Positions 25,619-33,989 of a DNA stretch of 37,499 nucleotides are shown here, one piece after another. The notes under the pieces were generated by a model that worked only from the letters and a program-made list of their open reading frames with translations, made no database searches and was not told the origin of the DNA. The stretch lies in contig JBKEDF010000090.1 of assembly GCA_047975325.1 (NCBI GenBank), positions 1-37,499 of the forward strand, in the 5' to 3' direction. This DNA is from JBKEDF01 sp047975325 (GTDB taxonomy: Bacteria; Pseudomonadota; Alphaproteobacteria; Rhodobacterales; Rhodobacteraceae). Each line of letters opens with the position of its first letter. The stretch's first letter is position 1. A program made the position numbers and the translations under genes.

Positions 25619-25636
25619 AAATACGGGAATTGCTTT

Positions 25637-28150
25637 ATGTCCTTTCTTGCGATGCTTGCCGATATCCTCTTTGTCGGACATAGCCTTGTCGGCCCCACCC
25701 TGCCAAATCTGGTCGAAGCCGGGTTGAATGCGCGGGGCATGCCCGTCGAGGTTTCGGCACAGATCATCAATGGCGCTCCGCTTAGCTATAACTGGGAAAA
25801 TTCGCATGATGCCCAGGGGGAAGATTCCCGCGCCGTTCTGGGCAAGGGCCAGACAAAAATACTGATCCTGACCGAAGGCATTCCCCTTGCCAATCAGGTG
25901 GAATGGAATGACAGCGTCGGGCATGTCGCAAAATTTGCAGATCTTGCCTGGCAGGCCCGCCCGGACACGGAGGTTTTTATCTATGAAACCTGGCATAGCC
26001 TGAAAAGCGGCACTGGCGAGGAAATCGAATTTGATCCGGATGGCAGCCGCATACCGTGGCGCGACAGGATCACGGCCGATCTTCCGGTTTGGGAATCGCT
26101 GGCGGAGCAGGCCAATGCCAACAGGCCCGACGAAGCCCCGAAGGTGCGGCTGATCCCGGCAGGGCAGGCGATGGGGGAACTTGCCGATGCGATAGAAGCA
26201 GGTGAAGTCCCGGGGATTTCTTCGCTTCAGGATCTTTTCGGCGATGATATCCACCCCAATTCCCGGGGGTTCTACTTTTTGGCACTGGTCCATATTGCCG
26301 TAATCACGGGGCAGTCGCCCGAGGGGCTTCCGACCAGGCTGGGACGGACCTGGGATAGTCGCGCCGCAGTTTTGACGGATGAACAGGCGGCAGCCCTTCA
26401 AAGGATCGCCTGGCGGGCCGTTGATCGATACCAGAAACGCTTGGCCGGCATACCCCCCCCCGGAGCCCCGGAATCGGTGGCAGCCGCGTCGGCTGATTCC
26501 CTTCCCTTAATTGTCCCTGATGGCCCGGCGGAAATCAGCAATCCGCGTCTGGCCTTCAACCTTAACGGGGTTACGGATTGGTCCGTCCAGTTGCCGTTTC
26601 TCGATATCTTCAAAAGCGCCCGGCCCTGGGTTGCCCGCTCTTTTGAGGGCGATGATGTTTCCTATGAAGCTTTGAAATCAGGGGGGCATCTGACGGCCGA
26701 GGGCTGGCCGCTTGTCCCACCTGAGGGGGCAGGGATTTTTGTCACCCATATCCTGACCGATCTGCCCGAAGATATCGGCGGTGCTGCCGGTTCATATGTC
26801 CTGCGTTACGCGGGGAAAGGGAAGGTTACCACGGAAGGGCTGGCCCAAAACCCCCGTTATAGCCCGGGGCGGATCAATTTCGATTTCACCCCGGGGCCGG
26901 GGAATGTCATCATTGCGGTCAGTGATATGGATCCAACCGATCCGATACGGGACATTTCCGTTGTAAGGGCAGATCGCGAGGCGGCACTGGACGCGGGGGA
27001 GGTCTTCAACCCCGATTGGCTGAACCGTATCCGTGGTGCCAGCGGGCTGCGTTTCATGGATTGGATGGCGACCAACAGTTCCAGACTGTCCACCGCAGCC
27101 GATCGTCCCCGGCGAAGCGATTTCAGCTGGGCGGTGCAGGGCGTTCCGATGGAAGTGATGATCGCCCTTGCCAACGGGTTGAAGGCTGAACCCTGGTTCA
27201 CGCTGCCTCATCTGGCGGACGATGAGCTTATCCAGGTCTGGGCAGAGGAGGTTCGTGACGGGCTTTCACCGGATCTTCGGGTCCATCTGGAATTTTCCAA
27301 TGAGGTCTGGAACTGGAGCTTTTCACAATCTGCCTGGGCGGATGAACAGGCTTTGGCGCGCTGGTCGCAGGAAGATGCCTGGGTGCAATTCTATGCCCTC
27401 CGCGCCTCCCAGGCTGCCGATATCTGGACAGGAGTATTCGGGGATGAAGCCCGGACCCGGCTGAATCGTGTGATTGCCGTGCAAACCGGTTGGCTGGGAC
27501 TTGAGGAAAAAATACTTAACGCGCCGCTGGTCATCGACGAGGGAAACCCCGCCCCGGCAACGAATTTCGATTCCTATGCCATCACGGGCTATTTCGCCGC
27601 CAGCCTTGGCAGTGAGGAAAAGGCAGACCTCCTGCGTGACTGGCTGCAACAAAGCCTGCAGGATGCAACGGGAAAGGCCGATGCCGAAGGGTTGTCCGGG
27701 GCAGATCGCGATGCCTTCATTGCCCGGCACCGATTTGACCTTGCCACCGATCTTGCCATCAGGGAGCTGGAAAACGGTGTCATGTCAGGTGATACGCGGG
27801 ATACGCTTTCTGCATTCTTTTCCGAAATACTGCCCTATCACGCCAGGGTGGCGCGCGAAAACAACCTGAAACTGGTCATGTATGAGGGGGGCACCCATGT
27901 TGTCGGCCTCGGGTCGCAGATGGATAATGACGAACTCAATGCCTTCTTTCAGCATCTCAATTACAGCCCGGCCATGGGGGCTCTCTATGAACGGGTTCAG
28001 GAAGGCTGGGCGGATCTGACCGACGCCCCTTTTACTGCCTTCAATGATGTTTCATACCCGTCGAAATGGGGAAGCTGGGGGGCCTTGCGGCATCTGACGG
28101 ATGACAACCCGCGCTGGCGCGCGTTGGCCGAAGGCTGCCCTGCGTGCTAA
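25637..28150 (+). CDS. SGNH-like domain fused to a glycoside-hydrolase-like domain (837 aa)
   Basis: Residues 1-270 are a second SGNH-like domain, a paralogue of the preceding protein: FVGHSLVG (Ser16), FIYETWHSL and DDIHPNSRGF (Asp203, His206). A Pro/Ala-rich linker (about 271-297) leads to a second region (about 300-837) that looks like a carbohydrate-active TIM-barrel enzyme with an embedded beta-rich part. LEFSNEVWN holds Glu556 and VMYEGGTHV holds Glu750; in position and context they resemble the acid/base and nucleophile glutamates of clan-A glycoside hydrolases. I cannot name a GH family. No signal peptide is visible: the SGNH core starts almost at residue 10. It overlaps the glycosyltransferase start by 7 bases. 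Confidence 0.7.
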   Translation: MSFLAMLADILFVGHSLVGPTLPNLVEAGLNARGMPVEVSAQIINGAPLSYNWENSHDAQGEDSRAVLGKGQTKILILTEGIPLANQVEWNDSVGHVAKFADLAWQARPDTEVFIYETWHSLKSGTGEEIEFDPDGSRIPWRDRITADLPVWESLAEQANANRPDEAPKVRLIPAGQAMGELADAIEAGEVPGISSLQDLFGDDIHPNSRGFYFLALVHIAVITGQSPEGLPTRLGRTWDSRAAVLTDEQAAALQRIAWRAVDRYQKRLAGIPPPGAPESVAAASADSLPLIVPDGPAEISNPRLAFNLNGVTDWSVQLPFLDIFKSARPWVARSFEGDDVSYEALKSGGHLTAEGWPLVPPEGAGIFVTHILTDLPEDIGGAAGSYVLRYAGKGKVTTEGLAQNPRYSPGRINFDFTPGPGNVIIAVSDMDPTDPIRDISVVRADREAALDAGEVFNPDWLNRIRGASGLRFMDWMATNSSRLSTAADRPRRSDFSWAVQGVPMEVMIALANGLKAEPWFTLPHLADDELIQVWAEEVRDGLSPDLRVHLEFSNEVWNWSFSQSAWADEQALARWSQEDAWVQFYALRASQAADIWTGVFGDEARTRLNRVIAVQTGWLGLEEKILNAPLVIDEGNPAPATNFDSYAITGYFAASLGSEEKADLLRDWLQQSLQDATGKADAEGLSGADRDAFIARHRFDLATDLAIRELENGVMSGDTRDTLSAFFSEILPYHARVARENNLKLVMYEGGTHVVGLGSQMDNDELNAFFQHLNYSPAMGALYERVQEGWADLTDAPFTAFNDVSYPSKWGSWGALRHLTDDNPRWRALAEGCPAC

Positions 28151-28971
28151 GCGTCATCATTCCCGCCAGCAATGAGGCAGAATGGATCGGCGGCTGCCTG
28201 ACGGCGCTTCTGGCCTCCGATCCGGTACCGGGTGGGGCAGAGGTGATCGTCGTTGCGAATGGGTGCCATGACGATACCTATTTGCGTGCGCGCGGCTTTC
28301 TGGATGCAGCAGAACAGGCCGGTTGGTGGCTGACCGTGCTCAATCTGGAAACCGGCAGCAAACCAGGCGCATTGAACAGGGGTGATGCGGAAGCACAGGG
28401 CGAAATCCGCGCCTATCTTGATGCGGATGTGAAAGTGACCCCCGCATTGATGGCACAGCTTGTCATGGCCCTGAACGAAGCTGAGCCGCGCTATGCGTCG
28501 GGCAGGCCGGAAATCCCGCCTGCCCAAAGCATATTTTCCCGCATCTATGCACGTTTCTGGCAGCGCCTGCCCTTTGTTCAAAGCACCGCGCCGGGCTATG
28601 GGCTTTTCGCGGTGAACCGGGCCGGGCGCAGCCGCTGGGATCGTTTCCCGGCGATCATCTCGGACGATACGTTCGTCCGGCTGCAGTTCCTGCCGCAGGA
28701 ACGGATCGAGGTTCCTGCAAGCTATAGCTGGCCGATGATCGAAGGGTTTCCGGCGCTGGTCCGGGTCCGGCGTCGGCAGGATGCCGGTGTCCGGGAAATT
28801 GCGCGCCTTTATCCCGACCTGCCCCAACGCGAAGGAAAGCCCCGGATGGGCCTTTCGGGCTATCTCCGGTGTGGTCTTGTCGATCCGCTGGGGTTCATTG
28901 CCTATGCCGCGGTTATCTTCACGGTCCGTTTCGGGGGGCGGGACAAGGGCGGCTGGGTGCGGGGACGGTAA
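28144..28971 (+). CDS. glycosyltransferase family 2 protein (GTG start)
   Basis: A 275-residue GT-A fold glycosyltransferase. The start LSVIIPASNEAEWIGGCL is the classic GT2 nucleotide-sugar site, the DxD-type motif is YLDADVKV (Asp93, Asp95), and the later acidic pair is SDDTF (174-175). A hydrophobic segment near the C-terminus (PLGFIAYAAVIFTV) could tie it to the membrane. It would transfer a sugar to a glycan or lipid acceptor on the cytoplasmic side. The GTG at 28144 lies inside the end of the SGNH-GH gene, so expression is coupled to it. Acceptor and donor are unknown. Confidence 0.88.
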   Translation: MLSVIIPASNEAEWIGGCLTALLASDPVPGGAEVIVVANGCHDDTYLRARGFLDAAEQAGWWLTVLNLETGSKPGALNRGDAEAQGEIRAYLDADVKVTPALMAQLVMALNEAEPRYASGRPEIPPAQSIFSRIYARFWQRLPFVQSTAPGYGLFAVNRAGRSRWDRFPAIISDDTFVRLQFLPQERIEVPASYSWPMIEGFPALVRVRRRQDAGVREIARLYPDLPQREGKPRMGLSGYLRCGLVDPLGFIAYAAVIFTVRFGGRDKGGWVRGR

Positions 28972-28999
28972 GCCGCAAGATGTTTCACAGGCACGGTTC

Positions 29000-29650
29000 A
29001 TGAACGATTTCATCTATGCCCCTCCCGATCTGCCCCTGTCGATCCTGCATGAGGAACCCGATTTCGTGATCGTGGATAAGCCTGCGGGGCTCCTTTCGGT
29101 ACCGGGTCGGGGGCCGGAACGGGCCGATTGCCTGATTGCACGGCTCCGCGAACGTTATCCCGAAATCCTGTTGGTACATCGGCTTGATCTGGATACATCG
29201 GGGGTCATGGTTTTTGCCCGCAACAAACCGGCACAGGGCGCGATCAGCCAGCAATTCGAAAAACGGATGGTTGGCAAGGAATATGTCGCGCGGGTTTACG
29301 GGTTGATGGTGCAGGATGAAGGACGAGTGGATTTGCCGTTGACCGTCGATTGGCCGAACCGTCCACGCCAGCATGTCAATTTCGAAACCGGCCGTCCTGC
29401 GCAAACCGAATGGCAGGTGATCGAACGGGGAAAGAACGAAACGCGGGTTCTGCTGCGGCCCTTGACGGGGCGGAGCCATCAGCTTCGTGTGCATATGGCG
29501 GAATTGGGCCATCCCATCCTGGGGGATCCGCTTTATGCCACGGGCAGGGCTGCGGATTTTTCGCGGTTGATGCTTCATGCCCGGAACCTCCGGCTGCGGG
29601 ATCTTGAAACGGGTGTTGCGCTGAATTTCGCGGCCCCCTGTCCGTTTTGA
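29000..29650 (+). CDS. rluA: RluA-family pseudouridine synthase
   Basis: A 216-residue RNA pseudouridine synthase of the RluA/RluC/RluD family. The catalytic motif is HRLDLDTSGVMVFA with Asp63, and the family motif RPLTGRSHQLRVHM follows. No S4 domain is present, and the short length fits the RluA subtype, which modifies U746 of 23S rRNA and U32 of some tRNAs in E. coli; the exact target here is inferred. The ATG at 29000 gives a normal-length start (NDFIYAPPDLPL). It follows the glycosyltransferase by 28 bases on the same strand, but need not be functionally linked. Confidence 0.87.
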   Translation: MNDFIYAPPDLPLSILHEEPDFVIVDKPAGLLSVPGRGPERADCLIARLRERYPEILLVHRLDLDTSGVMVFARNKPAQGAISQQFEKRMVGKEYVARVYGLMVQDEGRVDLPLTVDWPNRPRQHVNFETGRPAQTEWQVIERGKNETRVLLRPLTGRSHQLRVHMAELGHPILGDPLYATGRAADFSRLMLHARNLRLRDLETGVALNFAAPCPF

Positions 29651-29752
29651 ACGGATAGATATACTCCCCGGACATTGCCGCGTCCGGGCGGCATCCTCCC
29701 TTGGCAGGGCGCGGCAAAGAGGATACCAAATGCCAAGCCCCCGGAGATCCCC

Positions 29753-30652
29753 ATGAAGAAGCAGACCCTGACCATGCAAGATGCCATCAATACCGCAAAG
29801 ATGCTCTCCGAAGCGCTGCCCTATCTGCAACGCTATTCCGACGCGGTTGTTGTGGTGAAATTTGGCGGCAACGCGATGGGGGATGATGATGCCATGGCGG
29901 AATTTGCCCGTGATATCGTGTTGATGCGCCAGGTCGGGGTAAATCCCGTTGTCGTCCATGGTGGCGGGCCGATGATCAATGAAATGCTGGCCAAGCTTGA
30001 GATCAAATCCGAATTCCTGCGCGGGAAGCGGGTTACGGACAAGGCCACCGTACAGGTGGTTGAAATGGTATTGTCCGGCCTCGTCAACAAGCGGATCGTA
30101 CAGGCGATCATGGATGCGGGCGGACGGGCTGTCGGGATATCGGGCAAGGATGATGACCTGATGGTTTGCCGGGCCGATGATCCGGAACTGGGCTTTGTCG
30201 GCCAACCGGTAAAGATGAATGTGCAGGTCCTGCGGGATCTGTATTCGGTGGGGATCATCCCCGTGATCGCACCGGTGGGAACGGGTGAGGCGGATAACGA
30301 AACCTTCAATGTGAATGGCGATACCGCCGCGGGGGCCATCGCCGGGGCCTTGCAGGCCGATCGGCTGTTGTTGTTGACGGATGTGGCCGGGGTCAAGGGT
30401 GCCGATGGCCATGTCGTGACCCATCTTACGGCGGAAGAGATCCGTCAGATGACGGATGACGGCATCATTGCGGGCGGGATGATCCCCAAGACCGAAACCG
30501 CGCTTTTGGCGCTTGAGCAAGGCACGCGGGCGGTAACGATCCTTGATGGGCGGATCCGCAATGCCTGCCTTCTGGAATTGTTTACCGATCATGGTGTGGG
30601 CAGCCAGATTAGGTCTTCCGAACCACGGGTAAAGCCGCGATCACAGGGATAG
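29753..30652 (+). CDS. argB: acetylglutamate kinase
   Basis: A 299-residue amino-acid kinase. It phosphorylates N-acetylglutamate, the second step of arginine biosynthesis. The ATP-site start is VVVKFGGNAMG (Lys36), the substrate loop is VVVHGGGPMINEML, and the C-terminal GGMIPKTETALLALEQG is characteristic. An N-terminal helix of about 25 residues precedes the core (TMQDAINTAKMLSEALPYLQ), as in the arginine-inhibited hexameric type, so feedback inhibition by arginine is likely. GGAGA precedes the ATG at 29753. argH lies at the other end of the window. Confidence 0.97.
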   Translation: MKKQTLTMQDAINTAKMLSEALPYLQRYSDAVVVVKFGGNAMGDDDAMAEFARDIVLMRQVGVNPVVVHGGGPMINEMLAKLEIKSEFLRGKRVTDKATVQVVEMVLSGLVNKRIVQAIMDAGGRAVGISGKDDDLMVCRADDPELGFVGQPVKMNVQVLRDLYSVGIIPVIAPVGTGEADNETFNVNGDTAAGAIAGALQADRLLLLTDVAGVKGADGHVVTHLTAEEIRQMTDDGIIAGGMIPKTETALLALEQGTRAVTILDGRIRNACLLELFTDHGVGSQIRSSEPRVKPRSQG

Positions 30653-30687
30653 GTTTCGGGCTGTTCTTCTGGCTTCGTCTTGCCCAA

Positions 30688-30705
30688 TGCCATGACTGCA
30701 TGGCA
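30688..30705. other. perfect 7-bp hairpin between argB and the SixA-like gene
   Basis: TGCCATG and CATGGCA pair perfectly across a 4-base loop, about 36 bases after the argB stop. There is no T-run after it, so an intrinsic terminator is unlikely; an RNA-processing or stabilising hairpin or a protein site is possible. Confidence 0.35.
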
Positions 30706-30744
30706 GAGTGATCCGGCAAAGCCAGATAGAAGAAAGTGCCACGC

Positions 30745-31251
30745 ATGACCAAGCGCCTGATCCTGACGCGCCACGCAAAATCAAGCTGGTCCGATCCTCT
30801 TATCTCCGATCATGAACGTCCGCTGAATGAACGCGGCAGGGGCGCGGCGGAAGATCTGGGCGCATGGCTGGTTTCACGGGGATATCTGCCCGATGAGGTC
30901 CTTTGTTCCGATGCCTTGCGCACACGAGAAACCTGGGAAGGTGTCGCGGGCACCATGCCAGACGCACCTGCGCCGATACTGAAACCAACGCTTTATCATG
31001 CCGGGGCGGAGGTGATGCTGGCCGTTCTGGGGCATGGTACGGGCGACACGGTGATGATGGTCGGTCATAATCCGGGAATTGCCGAATTTGCACAACGTAT
31101 CCTGCGACGCCCGTCTGCCAACCCGGATTTCAACCGCTATCCGACTGGCGCCACCCTGGTGGCTGAATTTGCCATCGGGGATTGGGCATTGGCCGAATGG
31201 GGTAGTGCAGTGGCGCTTGATTTCGTGGTGCCCCGCGAATCGGCATCCTGA
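30745..31251 (+). CDS. SixA-like histidine phosphatase family protein
   Basis: A 168-residue member of the histidine phosphatase (phosphoglycerate-mutase-like) superfamily. The catalytic RHA motif is LTRHAKSSW with His10, and the second His is His108 in VGHNPGIAEF. The short length and the start match SixA, which in E. coli dephosphorylates phosphohistidine on a PTS or phosphorelay protein; the target here is not known. The ATG at 30745 is used; a GTG at 30736 would add three residues. It converges on the HPP-CBS gene. Confidence 0.9.
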   Translation: MTKRLILTRHAKSSWSDPLISDHERPLNERGRGAAEDLGAWLVSRGYLPDEVLCSDALRTRETWEGVAGTMPDAPAPILKPTLYHAGAEVMLAVLGHGTGDTVMMVGHNPGIAEFAQRILRRPSANPDFNRYPTGATLVAEFAIGDWALAEWGSAVALDFVVPRESAS

Positions 31252-31333
31252 CGGAAGATCCCCCGGATTTCATCTTCATACGGGTTTCTGCATGACAATG
31301 GTGATGGCGCCGCCGATCGGCCAACTGGCCGGA

Positions 31334-32497
31334 TCATTCCGATTCGGGGTGATGGGCGCGCGCCAGTGCGGCAACCAGATCTGATCGGGTAACGAAACCC
31401 GCCAGCCTGTCCTGTTCCAGTACGGGCAGGCCCATTTGGCCACCATCGGCCATGATATCGATGAGTACGCCCAGGGGGGTATCCGGGGAAACCGTGGTAA
31501 CATTTGTTGCCATTGCATGCGCGGCAATCGGGACGGCGGCATCCCGGCCTGCGCGCAACAGGCGGCCGAACATGCTGCTTTCAGAGGATTGTTCCGTAAT
31601 CTTGCGCCAATGTCGCAACAGGTCCGTTTCACTGAGCAGGCCACGATAATTGCCATCGGCATCGGTTACGGGCAGCGCCCGGACCCGGTGTTCGTCAAAA
31701 AGCGACGAGGCCGTGGATAATGGGGTATCAAGGCGCAGGCTTATGACATCCGGCGTCATCAACTGGCGGCAGGAAACCCCGTCGAAGAGGTGACTTGCAG
31801 CTTCCAGATGCGCGGCCTCGATCAGCCGTTCCAGATCGCCTGCGCCGATATTCGCATCCAGTCGCAACCGTTGCAGAATCGCTTCCAGGGCCGAACTTTC
31901 AAGGCGCGGACGCAGGCCCAGCCTGTCTTCCACCTGCGGGTTATGTTCGGCAGGCTGGCGGAAGGGGTACCGCCGCCCCGTCATCCGGTTATAGAGCGCC
32001 GCGAATATCAGGATCAGGCAAGTATCCACGAAAACCGGCATGAAGGCATAGGCAAACCCCATATCCTGAACCTGCCCGGCCGTCAGGATCGTGCCCAATG
32101 CAACGCCGGCGGCTGGCGGGTGAAGGGCACGCAACCGCATCATTGCAATCATGGACAGCGTGACGGACAGGCCAAGGGCTATCCAGTGGTCCCCCATGGC
32201 CAGAACCAGTGCCACCCCGATCAGCCCCGAAACCGTATTGCCCACAACGGCCGACCAAGGCTGCGCCAGTGGGCTGGATGGAACGGCGGTTGCCAAAAAG
32301 GCGGTGGCGGCCAGAGGCGAGATCAGAAAGATCGAGGCGGCCTCCCCCCCCGAATCGGGAAACAATGTTCCGACCGCGCCGAAACAGGCCACCAGCGCGA
32401 AACCGGTGCCGATGGAGGCGCGCAGCATTTCACGCAGGGCGGGATTGGCAAGGGCGGGTCCAAGGGGGCGCCAATAGCGCAGGGTCTTCCAGTTCAT
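31334..32497 (-). CDS. HPP-family membrane protein with C-terminal CBS pair
   Basis: A 387-residue protein. The N-terminal about 180 residues hold four to five membrane helices and the family's His-Pro-Pro motif (126-128, in LRALHPPAAG). The C-terminal half carries two CBS domains (about 245-300 and 325-380; ISLRLDTPLSTASSLF and TVSPDTPLGVLIDIM), which usually bind adenine nucleotides. HPP proteins have been linked to nitrite transport in chloroplasts and cyanobacteria; whether that holds here is unknown. The start overlaps the holA stop by ATGA, making it the last gene of the leuS-lptE-holA unit. Confidence 0.88.
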   Translation of the reverse strand: MNWKTLRYWRPLGPALANPALREMLRASIGTGFALVACFGAVGTLFPDSGGEAASIFLISPLAATAFLATAVPSSPLAQPWSAVVGNTVSGLIGVALVLAMGDHWIALGLSVTLSMIAMMRLRALHPPAAGVALGTILTAGQVQDMGFAYAFMPVFVDTCLILIFAALYNRMTGRRYPFRQPAEHNPQVEDRLGLRPRLESSALEAILQRLRLDANIGAGDLERLIEAAHLEAASHLFDGVSCRQLMTPDVISLRLDTPLSTASSLFDEHRVRALPVTDADGNYRGLLSETDLLRHWRKITEQSSESSMFGRLLRAGRDAAVPIAAHAMATNVTTVSPDTPLGVLIDIMADGGQMGLPVLEQDRLAGFVTRSDLVAALARAHHPESE

Positions 32498-33495
32498 TTC
32501 GTGCTTGCGATCCGAATGAGCGCGCGTTCCACCACGGCCATCCCCGGGGCGCGGCTGGACGAACGCAGCGTGAGGTCGGTTTCCACCAGATGGCGCAGGG
32601 CGCGTTCCGACTGGTGGCGTGAAAACCGGCGGGCCTGACGTTCGGCGACGGCACGCCGGGGACCAAAGACCGGCAGCCGCGTACCGGGGCCCGAGGCCCC
32701 CCAGGCCAAAAGATGCAACGCCCGAAAATGCCGTAACGCCATGATGCAGATTGTGACCGGGTTCACCCCCTGTCCTTCAAGGCGTCGCATCAGTGCACCG
32801 ATGGAGGCAGCTCGTCCTTCGGCAGCGGCATCGATGACCTCATCAAGATCGGCATCCATCGTGCCCGGGGCGCATTGGGTGATGTCTTCTGGGCTCAACG
32901 GGGCTTCATCCCCCCATTTGTAAAGTGTGATCTTTTCCAGCATCTGGCGGAAATCCCCGGGCGGGAGGCCCTGCGCCCATTGGGTCAGATTGGCCATTGT
33001 TTCCGGTGTGATCCGGGTCAGTCCCGCCCGGGTCAGTTCCGCCTCGATTTCCTCGGATCCTGGCGGTTCGTCGGCAAAGCCGATGGCGACGGTATCGGAA
33101 CGCCCTTCAAAAAGCTTGCGCAGCGTGGAATTGCCCTTCAGTTCCCCTGCCGTGACGATGATATTGGCATCCCCTTCGCACCAATCGTCCAAGGCGGCGG
33201 TAATCTGCTTTGCCAGCCCGTCTGTGGCATCTTCCAGAAAGACCACGCGTGGACCGGGGAAAAAACCGGGTGCGCGCATCGCATCGGGCAAGGCGGCAGC
33301 GTCACGGCGGGCATCGGCCGCCGCGATCCGGGTCAGTCGCATCTCCTCTTCTCCGGCGGGACCGATCAGTGCGGCAATTGCTTCTTGCCGTTTCATGGCG
33401 ATTTGCATCGGGTCGCTGCCATGGATCAGGAAGCCTGCCCTGGCCGGATCGGGCCTTGCCAGAAACTGTGCGGCTTTCGCCCCCGAAAGCTTCAT
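32494..33495 (-). CDS. holA: DNA polymerase III subunit delta
   Basis: A 333-residue clamp-loader delta subunit, the wrench that opens the sliding clamp. The start FLIHGSDPMQIAMKRQE resembles the ATPase-like fold without a Walker A, as expected for delta. FFPGPRVVFLEDATDGL and the C-terminal collar-like helices (RHFRALHLLAWG) follow. The ATG at 33495 overlaps the lptE stop, and the stop overlaps the HPP-CBS start. The lptE-holA order is common in proteobacteria, which supports both calls. Confidence 0.92.
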   Translation of the reverse strand: MKLSGAKAAQFLARPDPARAGFLIHGSDPMQIAMKRQEAIAALIGPAGEEEMRLTRIAAADARRDAAALPDAMRAPGFFPGPRVVFLEDATDGLAKQITAALDDWCEGDANIIVTAGELKGNSTLRKLFEGRSDTVAIGFADEPPGSEEIEAELTRAGLTRITPETMANLTQWAQGLPPGDFRQMLEKITLYKWGDEAPLSPEDITQCAPGTMDADLDEVIDAAAEGRAASIGALMRRLEGQGVNPVTICIMALRHFRALHLLAWGASGPGTRLPVFGPRRAVAERQARRFSRHQSERALRHLVETDLTLRSSSRAPGMAVVERALIRIASTK

Positions 33496-33989
33496 TCTTC
33501 AGCCCATTGCCCCGAGGTTGCCAGCAATTGCGTGACGATCTGATCGGCAAGGATCCGCATCAGGCGGCGCTGCGCATCATCCTGCGCGGCAAGCCCCGCA
33601 ACGGTGGATCCCGTTGCCGAATAGGAGGTGAAATTTTCCACCTTCCCGCTGGTAATCGGTGCTTCGGTGGCAATGTCGCGCAATGCCCAATCGATCCGGC
33701 CATTCAGATTGTAACGGGTGATCGCATTTTCGGTGGTGATGGCCACACCAATGGACTTCAATCCGATTTCATAGCTTAGCGCATAGCGGGCGTTCATCCC
33801 GGGGCCGAGCCTTTCCTCAAGCCGTTCGACCAGATCGAAGCCGAATTCATCCTTCGGTTCATCCGCGAGGATCGAATTATGCAGTTTCTGTCCTGGTCCT
33901 GCGGGGGCATAGGCCGGGGTAAAACCGCAGCCCGCCAGAAGCCCGGCAGGAAGAAGTGACAGGAATTTCCGGCGATCAGACAACGACAT
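33492..33989 (-). CDS. lptE: LPS-assembly lipoprotein LptE
   Basis: A 165-residue outer-membrane lipoprotein. It plugs the LptD barrel and helps place lipopolysaccharide in the outer leaflet. The N-terminus SLSDRRKFLSLLPAGLLAGCGF carries the lipobox LAGC (Cys21) and a twin-arginine-like DRRKFL. GFTPAYAP follows the cysteine, as usual for LptE. The ATG at 33989 lies inside the leuS 3' end (overlap 14 bases), with AGGACG upstream; a start at 34013 would add eight residues ahead of the signal. Position between leuS and holA matches the conserved order. Confidence 0.9.
   Translation of the reverse strand: MSLSDRRKFLSLLPAGLLAGCGFTPAYAPAGPGQKLHNSILADEPKDEFGFDLVERLEERLGPGMNARYALSYEIGLKSIGVAITTENAITRYNLNGRIDWALRDIATEAPITSGKVENFTSYSATGSTVAGLAAQDDAQRRLMRILADQIVTQLLATSGQWAEE

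Noticed and set aside
28985..30592. 535-codon minus-strand frame across rluA and argB
   Set aside because: Antisense to two well-supported genes that lie in different transcripts; no family features.
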